Shown: positions 7,362 to 15,763, numbered from the stretch's first letter. The stretch is DNA of 33,690 bases from Vibrio barjaei (GCF_001639065.2 NZ_LQXO02000035.1:1-33690), one strand, 5' to 3'. Numbers and translations are program-made. The notes: generated by a model not told the origin, from the letters alone.

Positions 7362-8474
7362 ATGAGTTTTGTTGAGGAACACGCTAAGTACGACTGGGAC
7401 GACGTTCGTCTATCAATCTACTCCAAAACAGAAAGAGACGTTCAGCGCGCTTTAAGTAAAAAAAAGTTAGACCTTGAAGACTTTAAGGCGTTAATCTCTC
7501 CGGCAGCAGAACCGTACCTAGAGCAATTAGCGCAGCGTTCTTTTGCTCTCACGCGCAAACGTTTTGGGCATACCATGTCGATGTACATTCCATTGTACCT
7601 GTCTAATCTCTGTGCCAATGCTTGTACCTATTGCGGCTTCTCAATGGAAAATCGCATTAAGCGCAAGACACTCTCTGAAGATGAAATCAATGCTGAATGC
7701 AATGTGATTAAATCTATGGGATTTGACAATATTCTATTGGTAACGGGAGAGCATGAAAACAAAGTAGGGATGAAGTATTTCAAGCAAGTTCTTCCAGCAA
7801 TCAAAAAGCACTTCAGCTACCTAGCAATGGAAGTTCAACCTTTGGACCAAAATGAGTATGCTGAGCTAAAGCATAGTGGTTTGGATGCGGTTATGGTGTA
7901 TCAAGAAACCTATAATCGCAGAACCTATGCCGAGCATCATTTGCGCGGCAACAAGATGGATTTTGATTACCGGTTAGATACACCTGATAGATTAGCGAAA
8001 GCGGGTATCGATAAGATAGGCATTGGCTCGTTAATCGGCTTAGAAGAGTGGCGCACGGACTGCTTTTTTGTAGCGGCACACTTACAATATTTGGAAAATC
8101 GATATTGGAAGTCTCGTTACTCAATCTCTTTTCCAAGGCTAAGACCTTGCGAAGGGGCATTGCAACCAAAATCTGTGATGACGGATAAGCAGTTAGTTCA
8201 ACTAATATGCTCCTATCGATTATTTAACAACGAAGTTGAGCTTTCGCTATCGACACGTGAATCTCCAACTTTTCGAGACCATGTTTATCCATTAGGAATC
8301 ACTAGTATCAGTGCCGCATCAAAAACTCAGCCTGGCGGCTACGCCAACGAAGAAGAAGAGCTCGAGCAGTTTGCTATTAGTGACGAACGTAGCGCTCAAC
8401 TAGTTGCGGAATCTGTTAAGCAGGTTGGAATGGAGCCGGTTTGGAAAGATTGGCACCCATCCTATTCTGGCTAA
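7362..8474 (+). CDS. thiH: 2-iminoacetate synthase ThiH (tyrosine lyase)
   Basis: Radical-SAM enzyme of 370 aa that cleaves tyrosine to dehydroglycine and p-cresol, feeding ThiG. The CX3CX2C cluster motif is CANACTYC (C84, C88, C91), and MEVQPL and the C-terminal block GLEEW...LSFSRL-like are in the right order. Having thiH rather than thiO fits a facultative anaerobe. ATG 7362 has AAGGTGA 5-6 nt upstream. A GTG at 7335 overlapping thiG has no comparable site. It is the last gene of the operon; a parS site and a terminator follow. Confidence 0.97.
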   Translation: MSFVEEHAKYDWDDVRLSIYSKTERDVQRALSKKKLDLEDFKALISPAAEPYLEQLAQRSFALTRKRFGHTMSMYIPLYLSNLCANACTYCGFSMENRIKRKTLSEDEINAECNVIKSMGFDNILLVTGEHENKVGMKYFKQVLPAIKKHFSYLAMEVQPLDQNEYAELKHSGLDAVMVYQETYNRRTYAEHHLRGNKMDFDYRLDTPDRLAKAGIDKIGIGSLIGLEEWRTDCFFVAAHLQYLENRYWKSRYSISFPRLRPCEGALQPKSVMTDKQLVQLICSYRLFNNEVELSLSTRESPTFRDHVYPLGITSISAASKTQPGGYANEEEELEQFAISDERSAQLVAESVKQVGMEPVWKDWHPSYSG

Positions 8475-8493
8475 ACCGTCGTAGCTTATCGAG

Positions 8494-8509
8494 TGTTTCA
8501 CGTGAAACA
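8494..8509. other. parS: parS centromere site after thiH
   Basis: A second perfect TGTTTCACGTGAAACA, 3.65 kb from the one in thiE, placed between the thiH stop and the operon terminator. Two exact copies of a 16-mer palindrome this close together cannot reasonably be chance. Confidence 0.95.
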
Positions 8510-8538
8510 AAAAAGGAGCTGGTGAACAGCTCCTTTTT
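8510..8538. terminator. Bidirectional terminator between thiH and the M24 peptidase gene
   Basis: An 11-bp stem AAAAAGGAGCT / AGCTCCTTTTT (8510-8520, 8528-8538) has an A run on one side and a T run on the other. It can therefore stop thi transcription on plus and the convergent peptidase transcript on minus. It abuts the parS site. Confidence 0.88.
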
Positions 8539-8553
8539 CATCTCTCATGTAAA

Positions 8554-10347
8554 TTAGTGAACAAGCGGTGCGCAGGCTTGTTCTAACCAATCAAGCGCTT
8601 CCCCTTCAACGAGTGGTGCTACCTCATCAAACACTTTACCGTGATATGAATCCAGCCAGTTGATTTCTTCATTCGTTAACAACGAGCTAACGATGTTTCG
8701 CTTATCGATAGGGCATCGAGTCAACGAATCAAAACCAAGCATGCTAGTATCACCTTGTGTCGATTTCTCGACAACCAGTTCCAAATTCTCAATGCGGATG
8801 CCAAACTCATCAGCGCGATAGTACCCAGGTTCATTTGACAGAACCATACCGGCAACGAGTGATGTGTTGTTTACTGCTTTAGCAATACGTTGTGGTCCTT
8901 CATGAACACTTAAGAAATGGCCAACACCATGGCCAGTGCCGTGGTCATAGTCAAAACCATTTGCCCACAAATGCTGACGTGCCAAAACATCCAATTGGTG
9001 ACCGCAAGTCCCGTTAGGAAATAGAGCGGATGCGAGAGCAATATGACCTTTCAATACCAATGTAAACTGGCGCTTCATTTCTTCTGAAGGCGAACCAATA
9101 GCGATTGTTCTTGTGATATCGGTAGTACCATCAAGATACTGGCCGCCTGAGTCAACCAGATATAGCGTATCCTTAATAATCGCACCAGGGACTTCTTGGT
9201 TTTCATGGTTGTAGTGACACATCGCGGCATTTCCTGCAGAGGCGGAAATCGTGTCAAAGCTAAGGTCGACGAGTGAGGTATCGAGACGACGGAATGACTC
9301 TAGCTTATCGGAGAGAATAGCTTCATCATAGAGATTTCCGCTAGCCACTTCTTTATCCAACCAAGAGAGGAACTTAACTATCGCCGCACCATCGCGGATG
9401 TGACAAGCTTTCATTCCTGCTATCTCCACATCATTTTTAGCTGCTTTTGGCATCAGACACGGGTCGGCAAGCTGTAACTGTTTAGCTCCGAAAGCCTCAA
9501 GCTTTAGTTGGAACCAAGCATTACTGGTTGCTGGGTCTAAGGTGACTTTTTTACCAGATAGCGCTTCAAGTACTTGCTCTAAATCGCTAGGGCTACATAC
9601 TTCAACACCGTTGCCCACGTGAGCGTCGAATGCCGCACGGTCGTCAATTCGTGACTCATCAATAAAGAACTTTGTTGAGCCATCGGAGTAGAGGATAGCA
9701 TGGGCTAGTAATACTGGTAGACGAGACACATCAAGTCCGCGTACGTTCAGAAGCCAGCAAATCGAATCTAACTCAGTAATGATAGCGGCATCAGCGTCAG
9801 AAGCCGCTAGTGATTGTCCTAGAGCTGTACGCTTGTCTTGACTACTTTGTCCGACTTTTTCGATAGACATTAAACGAACTTGGCTTAGCTGAGGTTCTGG
9901 GCGATCGATCCAATTAATGTCTATTGGGTTTTGTTCTGTTGCGACCAGTTCGAACTTACCGCCTAATTGAACTAAGGCACCTTGATACCAGCTGCCACGA
10001 TGCATACGTGGGTCAATACCAATACGAGAACCTACAGGAAGTGTTTCGGTTACCCATTTAATCGGTGGCTGCTCAATGAGGTGGCAGTATTCAAAAATAC
10101 CATCAGGTACTTGCTTTCTTACTTGCACCGTATATCGGCCATCGACAAAAATGGCCGCATTGTCGCGAGTTACAACAGCAGCGCCTGCTGAACCAGTAAA
10201 CTGCGTTAGCCAATGTAGACGCTCATTATGAGCGGGTACATACTCGCCCAAGTACTCGTCTTCGTGTGCGACGATAAACGCATCAAGATCATTTGCAACG
10301 AGCCAAGCTTGAACCAGCTCAACTCGGCGAGAAATTTGTTCCTGCAT
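8554..10347 (-). CDS. Xaa-Pro aminopeptidase, M24B family (long aminopeptidase P type)
   Basis: Cytosolic dinuclear-metal peptidase of 597 aa removing N-terminal residues preceding proline. It has the three-domain layout of the ~600-aa eukaryotic-like aminopeptidase P: two N-terminal creatinase-like domains and a C-terminal pita-bread domain. Metal ligands are visible in DSGGQYLDGTTDITRT (two Asp), GHGVGHFLSVHEGP (His), SNEPGYY (Glu) and IRIENLELV (Glu). E. coli PepP is shorter (~440 aa), so I leave out that symbol. The start has AAGGAA 6-7 nt upstream. It converges on thiH across a shared terminator. Confidence 0.92.
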   Translation of the reverse strand: MQEQISRRVELVQAWLVANDLDAFIVAHEDEYLGEYVPAHNERLHWLTQFTGSAGAAVVTRDNAAIFVDGRYTVQVRKQVPDGIFEYCHLIEQPPIKWVTETLPVGSRIGIDPRMHRGSWYQGALVQLGGKFELVATEQNPIDINWIDRPEPQLSQVRLMSIEKVGQSSQDKRTALGQSLAASDADAAIITELDSICWLLNVRGLDVSRLPVLLAHAILYSDGSTKFFIDESRIDDRAAFDAHVGNGVEVCSPSDLEQVLEALSGKKVTLDPATSNAWFQLKLEAFGAKQLQLADPCLMPKAAKNDVEIAGMKACHIRDGAAIVKFLSWLDKEVASGNLYDEAILSDKLESFRRLDTSLVDLSFDTISASAGNAAMCHYNHENQEVPGAIIKDTLYLVDSGGQYLDGTTDITRTIAIGSPSEEMKRQFTLVLKGHIALASALFPNGTCGHQLDVLARQHLWANGFDYDHGTGHGVGHFLSVHEGPQRIAKAVNNTSLVAGMVLSNEPGYYRADEFGIRIENLELVVEKSTQGDTSMLGFDSLTRCPIDKRNIVSSLLTNEEINWLDSYHGKVFDEVAPLVEGEALDWLEQACAPLVH

Positions 10348-10492
10348 CTGTTATTCCTTCATCATGGCGAAACAAGTCACCTGGTAGTATTTGCCCTATA
10401 ACCTAGCGCTTTTGTCGCGTATATACAATCGATTCCGATGACTGCGAAATAAGGTTCCAACAATCGCAATCCGATGCTACAGGTCAAACGGG

Positions 10493-11434
10493 TTATCTTA
10501 GGTGCAATGTCTTCTGACGGATAATATCAATCAGCCAAGTTAACGCTGGATCGCGGTTTCTGTCCTTATGCCAAAATAGTGTGTACGCCATCGGAGGAAA
10601 TTCTAACGGCAAAGGAAGCACGGTTAACCCCATCTGCTCCGCGACTAAGTGTACAAAGTGGCGAGGCGCGGTGAAGACGAAGTCGGTGTAACTGCAAAGT
10701 GCTGCGGCATTATTAAAGTCAGGAACGGTGATGGCGATATCTCGCTCTCTGCCCATATCTGAGAGTTTGTAGTCTAATAACCATCGATCACTACCATCAC
10801 AACGAACTTGTACATGGCGCAGCGATAAGTAGGTTTCTAAATTCCAAGGCTTAGATAACACAGGATGATTTGCGCGGACCAAACACATTTGGTTGTCACG
10901 ATACACTTCGAGTTCTTGGATATCATCAGGTGGATACATGGTTCGAACTGCATCTCTAATATCGATGTCTTTACCTGTAATCCCTAAATCAAGTTCACCT
11001 TTTTGCATTCTCTCAAACGTCATCTCAGTCCAAGAGTGGGTGCTGATGCTGAGGTTTGGTCCTTGTCCAAAAATAGCTGGCAAGAAGTGCGGCATAATAA
11101 GCGGATAAACGCTTTCTACCGCCGCAATATGGAATCGATATTCACTGGTAGTAGGCGAGAACTCGGGTGGTTCAGTTATCGATTGCATGTGAGTCACTAG
11201 AACTTCGAGCTTAGGTTTGAGCTGCAATGCCCGTGGGGTAGGCAACAGACCATGCGCATGGCGAGTAAATAATGGGTCGCCGAAAAGCGCTCTGAGTTTG
11301 GCAAGTGATTTACTTACGGCCGATTGACTTAGGCATAAGCGGTTCGCAGCGCGAGTCACGTTACATTCTTCAAGCAACACATTCAGACACAACAATAAGT
11401 TAAGATCAATTCGGCTCAGCTTTTCGAGATTCAT
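10493..11434 (-). CDS. LysR-family transcriptional regulator
   Basis: 313 aa with an N-terminal winged helix-turn-helix (about 6-65: DLNLLLCLNVLLEECNVTRAANRLCLSQSAVSKSLAKL, written here as the span rather than a motif, followed by FGDPLFTR) and a C-terminal LysR substrate domain. It is transcribed divergently from the MFS exporter at 11555 with 120 bp between them, the usual arrangement of a LysR regulator and its target. The effector cannot be inferred. A T-N11-A palindrome lies directly upstream. AGGA precedes the ATG by about 10 nt. Confidence 0.93.
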   Translation of the reverse strand: MNLEKLSRIDLNLLLCLNVLLEECNVTRAANRLCLSQSAVSKSLAKLRALFGDPLFTRHAHGLLPTPRALQLKPKLEVLVTHMQSITEPPEFSPTTSEYRFHIAAVESVYPLIMPHFLPAIFGQGPNLSISTHSWTEMTFERMQKGELDLGITGKDIDIRDAVRTMYPPDDIQELEVYRDNQMCLVRANHPVLSKPWNLETYLSLRHVQVRCDGSDRWLLDYKLSDMGRERDIAITVPDFNNAAALCSYTDFVFTAPRHFVHLVAEQMGLTVLPLPLEFPPMAYTLFWHKDRNRDPALTWLIDIIRQKTLHLR

Positions 11435-11442
11435 GTTAAGAC

Positions 11443-11457
11443 ATTCCTATTGGGAAT
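11443..11457. promoter_or_regulatory. Candidate LysR-type operator
   Basis: ATTCC-N5-GGAAT, a symmetrical element containing T-N11-A, 9 bp upstream of the LysR start codon in the divergent intergenic region. The position suits autoregulation and control of the MFS gene. No footprint-grade evidence is available from sequence. Confidence 0.4.
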
Positions 11458-11554
11458 AATGCTAATGAGTATAAACCATTTCTGTTCATATCATAACAAG
11501 ACTAAACTCTGCGCAAACAATCTAAAGTTATCTTATCTGTAAGAGGCAAACACC

Positions 11555-12742
11555 TTGCAAACGGCACCGTCAAAAATCCAAATCGCAGCGTTAGTTATGT
11601 TGGTATTCTTTAGTCCACTAGCTATCGATATTTATCTTCCAGCGCTAACACAAATCTCTACTGCTTTCGATGTAGAGCATACGTTAGCGCAAGATACGAT
11701 TACGTGGTTTCTATTTGCTATGGGTGTAGGACAAGTGTTTGCAGGTCCCCTTGCGGATAAACTTGGACGTCGAACGGTTGCTCTCGGCGGTATAGCTATC
11801 TATGGATTGAGTGCTTGCTTGGCGTGGGCGGCTCAATCAATTGATTGGATGCTTGCTGCTAGGTTGCTGCAAGGCTTAGGTGCGTGCGCGACATCTGTGG
11901 CAGCCTTTGCAACCGTTCGCGACATGTATGGGCCAGAGAAAAGCGGCAAGGTGATCAGTTATCTTAATGGCGCTATCTGCTTCATTCCTGCGTTAGCACC
12001 GATCTTGGGGAGTTATCTAACCCAACAATATGGTTGGCGTGCTAACTTTAGCTTTATGGCCGGCTTCGCGTTGTTCGTTGGTGCGCTAGTGCTATTCAAC
12101 ATGCGGGAAACCAACCCTAAACAAGAAGGACAGCAGTACTTTGCGCTGTCGCGCTACATCGATGTACTGCGAACTCCGACGTTCGTTTTCCATGCGTCGT
12201 TATGCTTATTAGCCATGGGTGTTATCTTAGCTTATGTCACCTCAGCCCCAGTGGTTCTGATGGACAAGATGGGACTAACGATGAATGAGTTTACCTACTG
12301 GTTTGGTCTGAATGCGGTCTTTAACATTGCGGCATGCATGCTAGCGCCTAAGATTATGGATAAAATCGGTACTCACAAAACACTACAATTAGGTATTACC
12401 ACACTATTAGTTGCCGGTGGGTTAATGGCGTGGGGTGCACGGTTTGCAACGCCAGCATCGTTTATGCTTCCAGTGATTATGTCGTCAATTGGCTTTGCGT
12501 TGATTCTAGGAGCTTCCGCAGGTAAAGCGTTGGCACCATTTGGAGATAAAGCGGGTACAGCCGCTGCATTGTTGGGTCTATTTCAAATGAGTGGCTCTGG
12601 ATTACTTGTGGGAACGATGCAAAGAGCGGGTCTTGATGCGCCGTATATGATCGCAATGCATATGTGGTTAGTGTTGCCTGCATTATTTATCTTGAGTTCT
12701 AAAGTAGGTAAAGGATGGCATCAAACTGTAAAAATCGGCTAA
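11555..12742 (+). CDS. Bcr/CflA-family drug-resistance MFS exporter
   Basis: Inner-membrane proton antiporter of 395 aa with 12 predicted helices (DHA1 family). Typical features are SPLAIDIYLPAL in helix 1, GPLADKLGRR between helices 2 and 3 (MFS motif A), and RLLQGLGACATSVA in helix 4. The TTG at 11555 has AAGAGG about 8 nt upstream. The next in-frame ATG (11600) has no ribosome site and would cut into helix 1. Likely controlled by the divergent LysR regulator. The drug or metabolite exported is unknown. Confidence 0.9.
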   Translation: MQTAPSKIQIAALVMLVFFSPLAIDIYLPALTQISTAFDVEHTLAQDTITWFLFAMGVGQVFAGPLADKLGRRTVALGGIAIYGLSACLAWAAQSIDWMLAARLLQGLGACATSVAAFATVRDMYGPEKSGKVISYLNGAICFIPALAPILGSYLTQQYGWRANFSFMAGFALFVGALVLFNMRETNPKQEGQQYFALSRYIDVLRTPTFVFHASLCLLAMGVILAYVTSAPVVLMDKMGLTMNEFTYWFGLNAVFNIAACMLAPKIMDKIGTHKTLQLGITTLLVAGGLMAWGARFATPASFMLPVIMSSIGFALILGASAGKALAPFGDKAGTAAALLGLFQMSGSGLLVGTMQRAGLDAPYMIAMHMWLVLPALFILSSKVGKGWHQTVKIG

Positions 12743-12763
12743 TTAAAAAACGATTTTGTTTTC
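12731..12763 (+). terminator. Weak possible terminator after the MFS gene
   Basis: AAAATCG (12731-12737) can pair with CGATTTT (12751-12757), followed by GTTTT. The loop is long (13 nt) and the stem overlaps the stop codon, so this is a weak call. Confidence 0.35.
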
Positions 12764-12778
12764 CAATTAAAGAAACAG

Positions 12779-12800
12779 GTGTATATTTAGCAATATACAC
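12779..12800. promoter_or_regulatory. Palindrome upstream of the 94-aa gene
   Basis: GTGTATAT (12779-12786) and ATATACAC (12793-12800) are perfect 8-bp arms around a 6-bp spacer, 34 bp before the start codon. The arms resemble an operator for a dimeric repressor. The spacing does not fit LexA (CTGT-N8-ACAG) or TyrR boxes. Confidence 0.5.
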
Positions 12801-12833
12801 ACCGTATTAATTATTAACTGGATAAACGCAGTA

Positions 12834-13118
12834 ATGTCTTTGACAACTTACGAAATGGCTCGCATTCTCGAGCAGATGGAAGAGTCTCCAGAAAAAATCA
12901 TGTTTGGTAAATTGCTTAATGAGTTAGGCAATCAGAGTGAAGAGCGAATCCGCAGCGCGGCTAAACAAGTGCCAATCCACATGTTGCGTGATATCGTCTA
13001 TCAATTTCAGAGAGTCATCGAATCTCGCAAAGGTGAACAAGTTCAGCTATTAGCGAAAGAACTTGCTGACCAAGGTATTTCCCCAGAAGAGCTTAAAGAG
13101 TTTCTGGCGAATAAATAA
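12834..13118 (+). CDS. Small helical protein of unknown function
   Basis: 94 aa, charged and predicted almost wholly helical, with no Cys, no signal peptide and no membrane segment. Visible stretches are EMARILEQMEESPEK near the N-terminus and LAKELADQGISPEELKEFL near the C-terminus, the latter shaped like a short helical hairpin. I do not recognise the family. Size and charge would suit a small regulatory or nucleic-acid-associated protein, but no motif proves it. No clear Shine-Dalgarno precedes the ATG. It is a single gene with its own palindromic upstream element and a strong terminator. Confidence 0.75.
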   Translation: MSLTTYEMARILEQMEESPEKIMFGKLLNELGNQSEERIRSAAKQVPIHMLRDIVYQFQRVIESRKGEQVQLLAKELADQGISPEELKEFLANK

Positions 13119-13130
13119 ATCACATTCCCA

Positions 13131-13166
13131 AATAACCCCGCTTAAATAAGCGGGGTTATTTTTTCT
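13131..13166 (+). terminator. Terminator between the 94-aa gene and doxX
   Basis: A perfect 13-bp stem (13131-13143 with 13148-13160, core ACCCCGCTT) and AAAT loop are followed by a T run. It can also serve the convergent buf operon on the minus strand. Confidence 0.93.
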
Positions 13167-13179
13167 ATTCTCATTAATG

Positions 13180-13632
13180 CTAATTAAATTTAGAACGGAT
13201 AAGTCTATCTGTAGATATTGATCCCGGTCCCCAAACGACGACGATCAATATCATTAACCCCCATAGTTGATGATCATAAAAGCCCTTTTCCCAAAGTAGT
13301 GGGTAAGAAACAACCGCAATGATATTAAACACAAACAATATTGCTGCCATGGGACGGGTGAACAAACCGAGAACCATAAAGACAGGCAATACCAATTCTG
13401 CCGCTGTTCCCATATAAGCCGCCAGCTCCCAAGGAATAAGAGGGACGTGATACTCATACTCAAACAAGTAGAGAGTACTGTCCCAGGAAGCAATCTTGGT
13501 GAGCCCCGAATTAAAAAATACCCATGATACCCAAAGCCGACAAAATACTAATAGTAAGGGAACAAAGCCGCGTTGTAGCGCGTCGATAAGGTTGTCATAA
13601 GTCGTGAGCCAGTGTGTTACTTTCGTATTCAT
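13180..13632 (-). CDS. DoxX-family membrane protein of the bufferin operon
   Basis: 150 aa with four hydrophobic segments: LLLVFCRLWVSWVFFNSGL, the helix around GTAAELVLPVFMVLGLF, AAILFVFNIIAVVSYPLL and LWGLMILIVVVWGPG. This matches DoxX/SURF4-like proteins, which often accompany DUF692/DUF2063 gene pairs. The start overlaps the stop of bufC by 3-4 nt (ATGA type), indicating translational coupling. A role in membrane redox or quinone linkage for the peptide-modifying system is family-based conjecture. Last gene of the operon. Confidence 0.88.
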   Translation of the reverse strand: MNTKVTHWLTTYDNLIDALQRGFVPLLLVFCRLWVSWVFFNSGLTKIASWDSTLYLFEYEYHVPLIPWELAAYMGTAAELVLPVFMVLGLFTRPMAAILFVFNIIAVVSYPLLWEKGFYDHQLWGLMILIVVVWGPGSISTDRLIRSKFN

Positions 13633-14405
13633 ACCATACTCCTTGGATTGCTTTCGTTGAATAGAGTGAACCCGGCTACAATATCCAAAGTAAGCAAGTT
13701 TGGTAGTTCAGATAGTAGAGCAGGATTAATTTTTCTTAGTGGATTGCCGTCGCTTATCTCGACCCATAGCTGTTGAAGTTGATTATTCAGAATGTGTAGA
13801 GTTGGTTGAGCAGAACCTCGTTTAACCATGAGTAGCGTTTCGGCTTTGTTAATGTCTAGATGATCGAATTCGTTGTCTTTCACGGCGTGGAAAAGACTAC
13901 CGATGGCATAATCTGAGTGTATTAAGTGACTAGAAGGTTTCACATGAAACACCAAGTCTGAGTGTTGGCTTTCTGGAACGGAAGTCAAATTGGTGACAGG
14001 TTCCAGACCTTGGTTTAAGGGAACGTCTTCTGCTCTTTGTAGTTCGTCTAATGACCATTCAATCGACATCACATCCAGCAGATATGGCACAGCAAGCGTG
14101 ATGTTTTCAAGTTGGCTCACAGAGTCAGCAAACCCGGCTCCATAAGTCATAACATTACCGGAAAGTGGAGGATGTTGGGTAATATGGTGCTTTGCCATCG
14201 AATCAAAACACTCATCGCCAACCAGCTGGCGTGTTATCGGATAGCAAGCTGCTAGTACCTCAGATAAACTAACAACAAAGTTATTTCGGTAGATTTGGAT
14301 GCGATCAATCGCGGAAAAATGATCGGACAAAATGTCACAGTCCTCTCCGGTGCTTTGATAGCGTAATGCCTGACTGAATCGCTGTTGGAGCTCGTTAAGC
14401 ATCAT
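13629..14405 (-). CDS. bufC: BufC/HvfC-type partner protein (DUF2063)
   Basis: 258 aa. The N-terminal half carries the DUF2063 signature: LQQRFSQALR, RIQIYRNNFVVSLSEVLAACYP, a VGDECF block and HPPLSGNVMTYG. In MNIO systems this protein recognises the precursor peptide and delivers it to the DUF692 enzyme. AAGGAG lies 9 nt before the first of two tandem ATGs. There is a 2-nt gap after bufB. A degenerate parS-like sequence (14 of 16) lies at 13936-13951 in this gene. Confidence 0.9.
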   Translation of the reverse strand: MMLNELQQRFSQALRYQSTGEDCDILSDHFSAIDRIQIYRNNFVVSLSEVLAACYPITRQLVGDECFDSMAKHHITQHPPLSGNVMTYGAGFADSVSQLENITLAVPYLLDVMSIEWSLDELQRAEDVPLNQGLEPVTNLTSVPESQHSDLVFHVKPSSHLIHSDYAIGSLFHAVKDNEFDHLDINKAETLLMVKRGSAQPTLHILNNQLQQLWVEISDGNPLRKINPALLSELPNLLTLDIVAGFTLFNESNPRSMV

Positions 14406-14407
14406 TG

Positions 14408-15268
14408 TTATGCACTCCTTAGCGTTTGAGAAGAGGGGGCTTCAAGTAAGATGTCTATGGCTTTATTGGCTTCTTCTAATAGCACTGGTGGAGCGGGGAT
14501 GTCTAAATCCCACTCGATCAAGGTTGGAACTGGTGTATTAACGCGATTCCAGTCTTCATAGAGCTGCCAAACCTCATCAGATACACGAGCACTGTGTGTA
14601 TCAATCCAAATCTCTCCTTGCTCTAATTGCTTACGAGTAAATCCGGCTAGATGAATTTCGTCGACAGTGGAAGGGTCAATAGCCGCCAAATACTGATTAG
14701 TATCGTATTGATGGTTGAAGCAGGATACGTGTACATTGTTTAGATCGAGCAATAAACGACAATCTGTTTGCCGCTGTACTTCTGCCAGAAACTCCCACTC
14801 GGGAATCGTCGAATGATTGAAACGAAGATAACTAGACGGATTCTCTATTAACAGTGGGCGTTGAATGGCGTCTTGAACTTGCTGCACATTACGACAAAAA
14901 AGTTGCAGTGCTTCTTCAGTGTAAGGCAGAGGTAATAGGTCATTGAAATAGTGACCACCATGCTCACTCCAACTTAGATGGTCGGAAACAACGAACGGCT
15001 GGATTTCACGGATTAATTGTTGGAGTGACAGTAAATGCGATTGGCTGACTTTACTGGTAGAGCCGAGTGACAAGCCAATACCATGACAGCTGATCTCTAC
15101 CTGTTCTCGAATGGCCAGTAACTGCTGATACTCCGCACTGTTTGTTTGGAAGTAATTCTCACTATGAATCTCTAGCCAACCAACTTGATTAGCGTTGTGT
15201 TCGAAGTAGTCGAGGTGAGGTGTACGTAAACCCACACCGACTAATTGAAATGCCTGACTTCGATCCAT
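14408..15268 (-). CDS. bufB: MNIO iron enzyme BufB/HvfB (DUF692)
   Basis: 286 aa TIM-barrel multinuclear non-heme iron oxidase that, in characterised relatives, converts Cys residues of the precursor peptide into copper-binding heterocycles (oxazolone/thioamide type). Conserved blocks with likely metal ligands are GLRTPHLDYF, SENYF, SCHGIGLSLG, VSDHLSW, IENPSSYL, LLLDLNNVHVS, EIHLAGF and WIDTHSARVSDEVW. The length is typical. AGGGAG precedes the ATG. It follows bufA1 after a 163-bp gap containing a stable hairpin. Confidence 0.93.
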   Translation of the reverse strand: MDRSQAFQLVGVGLRTPHLDYFEHNANQVGWLEIHSENYFQTNSAEYQQLLAIREQVEISCHGIGLSLGSTSKVSQSHLLSLQQLIREIQPFVVSDHLSWSEHGGHYFNDLLPLPYTEEALQLFCRNVQQVQDAIQRPLLIENPSSYLRFNHSTIPEWEFLAEVQRQTDCRLLLDLNNVHVSCFNHQYDTNQYLAAIDPSTVDEIHLAGFTRKQLEQGEIWIDTHSARVSDEVWQLYEDWNRVNTPVPTLIEWDLDIPAPPVLLEEANKAIDILLEAPSSQTLRSA

Positions 15269-15317
15269 TGTGATCTCCCTGATCTGTTGTGTATTGTGAG
15301 TAAGCTGTAGAAAAGTG

Positions 15318-15341
15318 AAAGGGCGTTCGATAACGCCCCTT
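15318..15341 (-). terminator. Hairpin between bufA1 and bufB (attenuator or processing site)
   Basis: On the minus strand, GGGCGTT/AACGCCC with an ATCG loop extends by G-U and A-U pairs to 10 bp. It is followed by TTTCACTTTTC rather than a pure T run. It lies between the peptide gene and its modifying enzymes, where partial termination or an mRNA-stabilising stem would give more peptide than enzyme. Confidence 0.55.
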
Positions 15342-15431
15342 CGTGTAGCTTGTAACTTGAAAATGGATGAACAAACAAAGTTACAAATAAGCTAAGCTGC
15401 AAGCAGTATTGCTTTCGGCTTTGGAGGCTTT

Positions 15432-15692
15432 CTATGCAGATTCAGTACTACCACCTGTAAGCTTGCCACATAGCCCTTTTGGTACCACGACAAACGCGTC
15501 TTTTTGATTATCTTCTTTGGCTGTACCAGCACATGAGCTTGTTTTTGTAGCACAGTCATTTTTACCTGCCTTTGATACACCGTAGCATTTCTCTTTTTCC
15601 GCAGCATGAGCTGGAGCGGCAGTAAGCATAGTGCCACCCAGAGCGATTAGACCGGTAACTGCAGCAGTGATAGCTAGATTTGTAGTTTTCAT
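15432..15692 (-). CDS. bufA1: Bufferin precursor peptide BufA1 (DUF2282)
   Basis: 86 aa exported RiPP precursor. A Sec signal peptide (about 1-30, ending APAHA) is followed by a short body with four Cys (36, 47, 54, 75) in the DUF2282 pattern: EKCYGVSKAGKNDC, SSCAG and VVPKGLCGKL. In the described bufferins the modified Cys residues bind copper in the periplasm and protect against excess metal. GAGGAAG lies about 7 nt upstream of the ATG. It is the first gene of bufA1-bufB-bufC-doxX. Confidence 0.93.
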   Translation of the reverse strand: MKTTNLAITAAVTGLIALGGTMLTAAPAHAAEKEKCYGVSKAGKNDCATKTSSCAGTAKEDNQKDAFVVVPKGLCGKLTGGSTESA

Positions 15693-15763
15693 AGTAACTT
15701 CCTCGAGACTTGATCCTTGTGGTTTCTTTTCACAAGCGCTTAGTTGCGACTTGCTTATTCAAT

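Noticed and set aside
12779..12800. LexA or TyrR box before the 94-aa gene
   Set aside because: The half-sites and spacing fit neither consensus, so it is recorded only as an unassigned palindrome.
15392..15637. 81-aa frame overlapping bufA1
   Set aside because: It is another frame of bufA1, which itself has a clear signal peptide and the DUF2282 Cys pattern.
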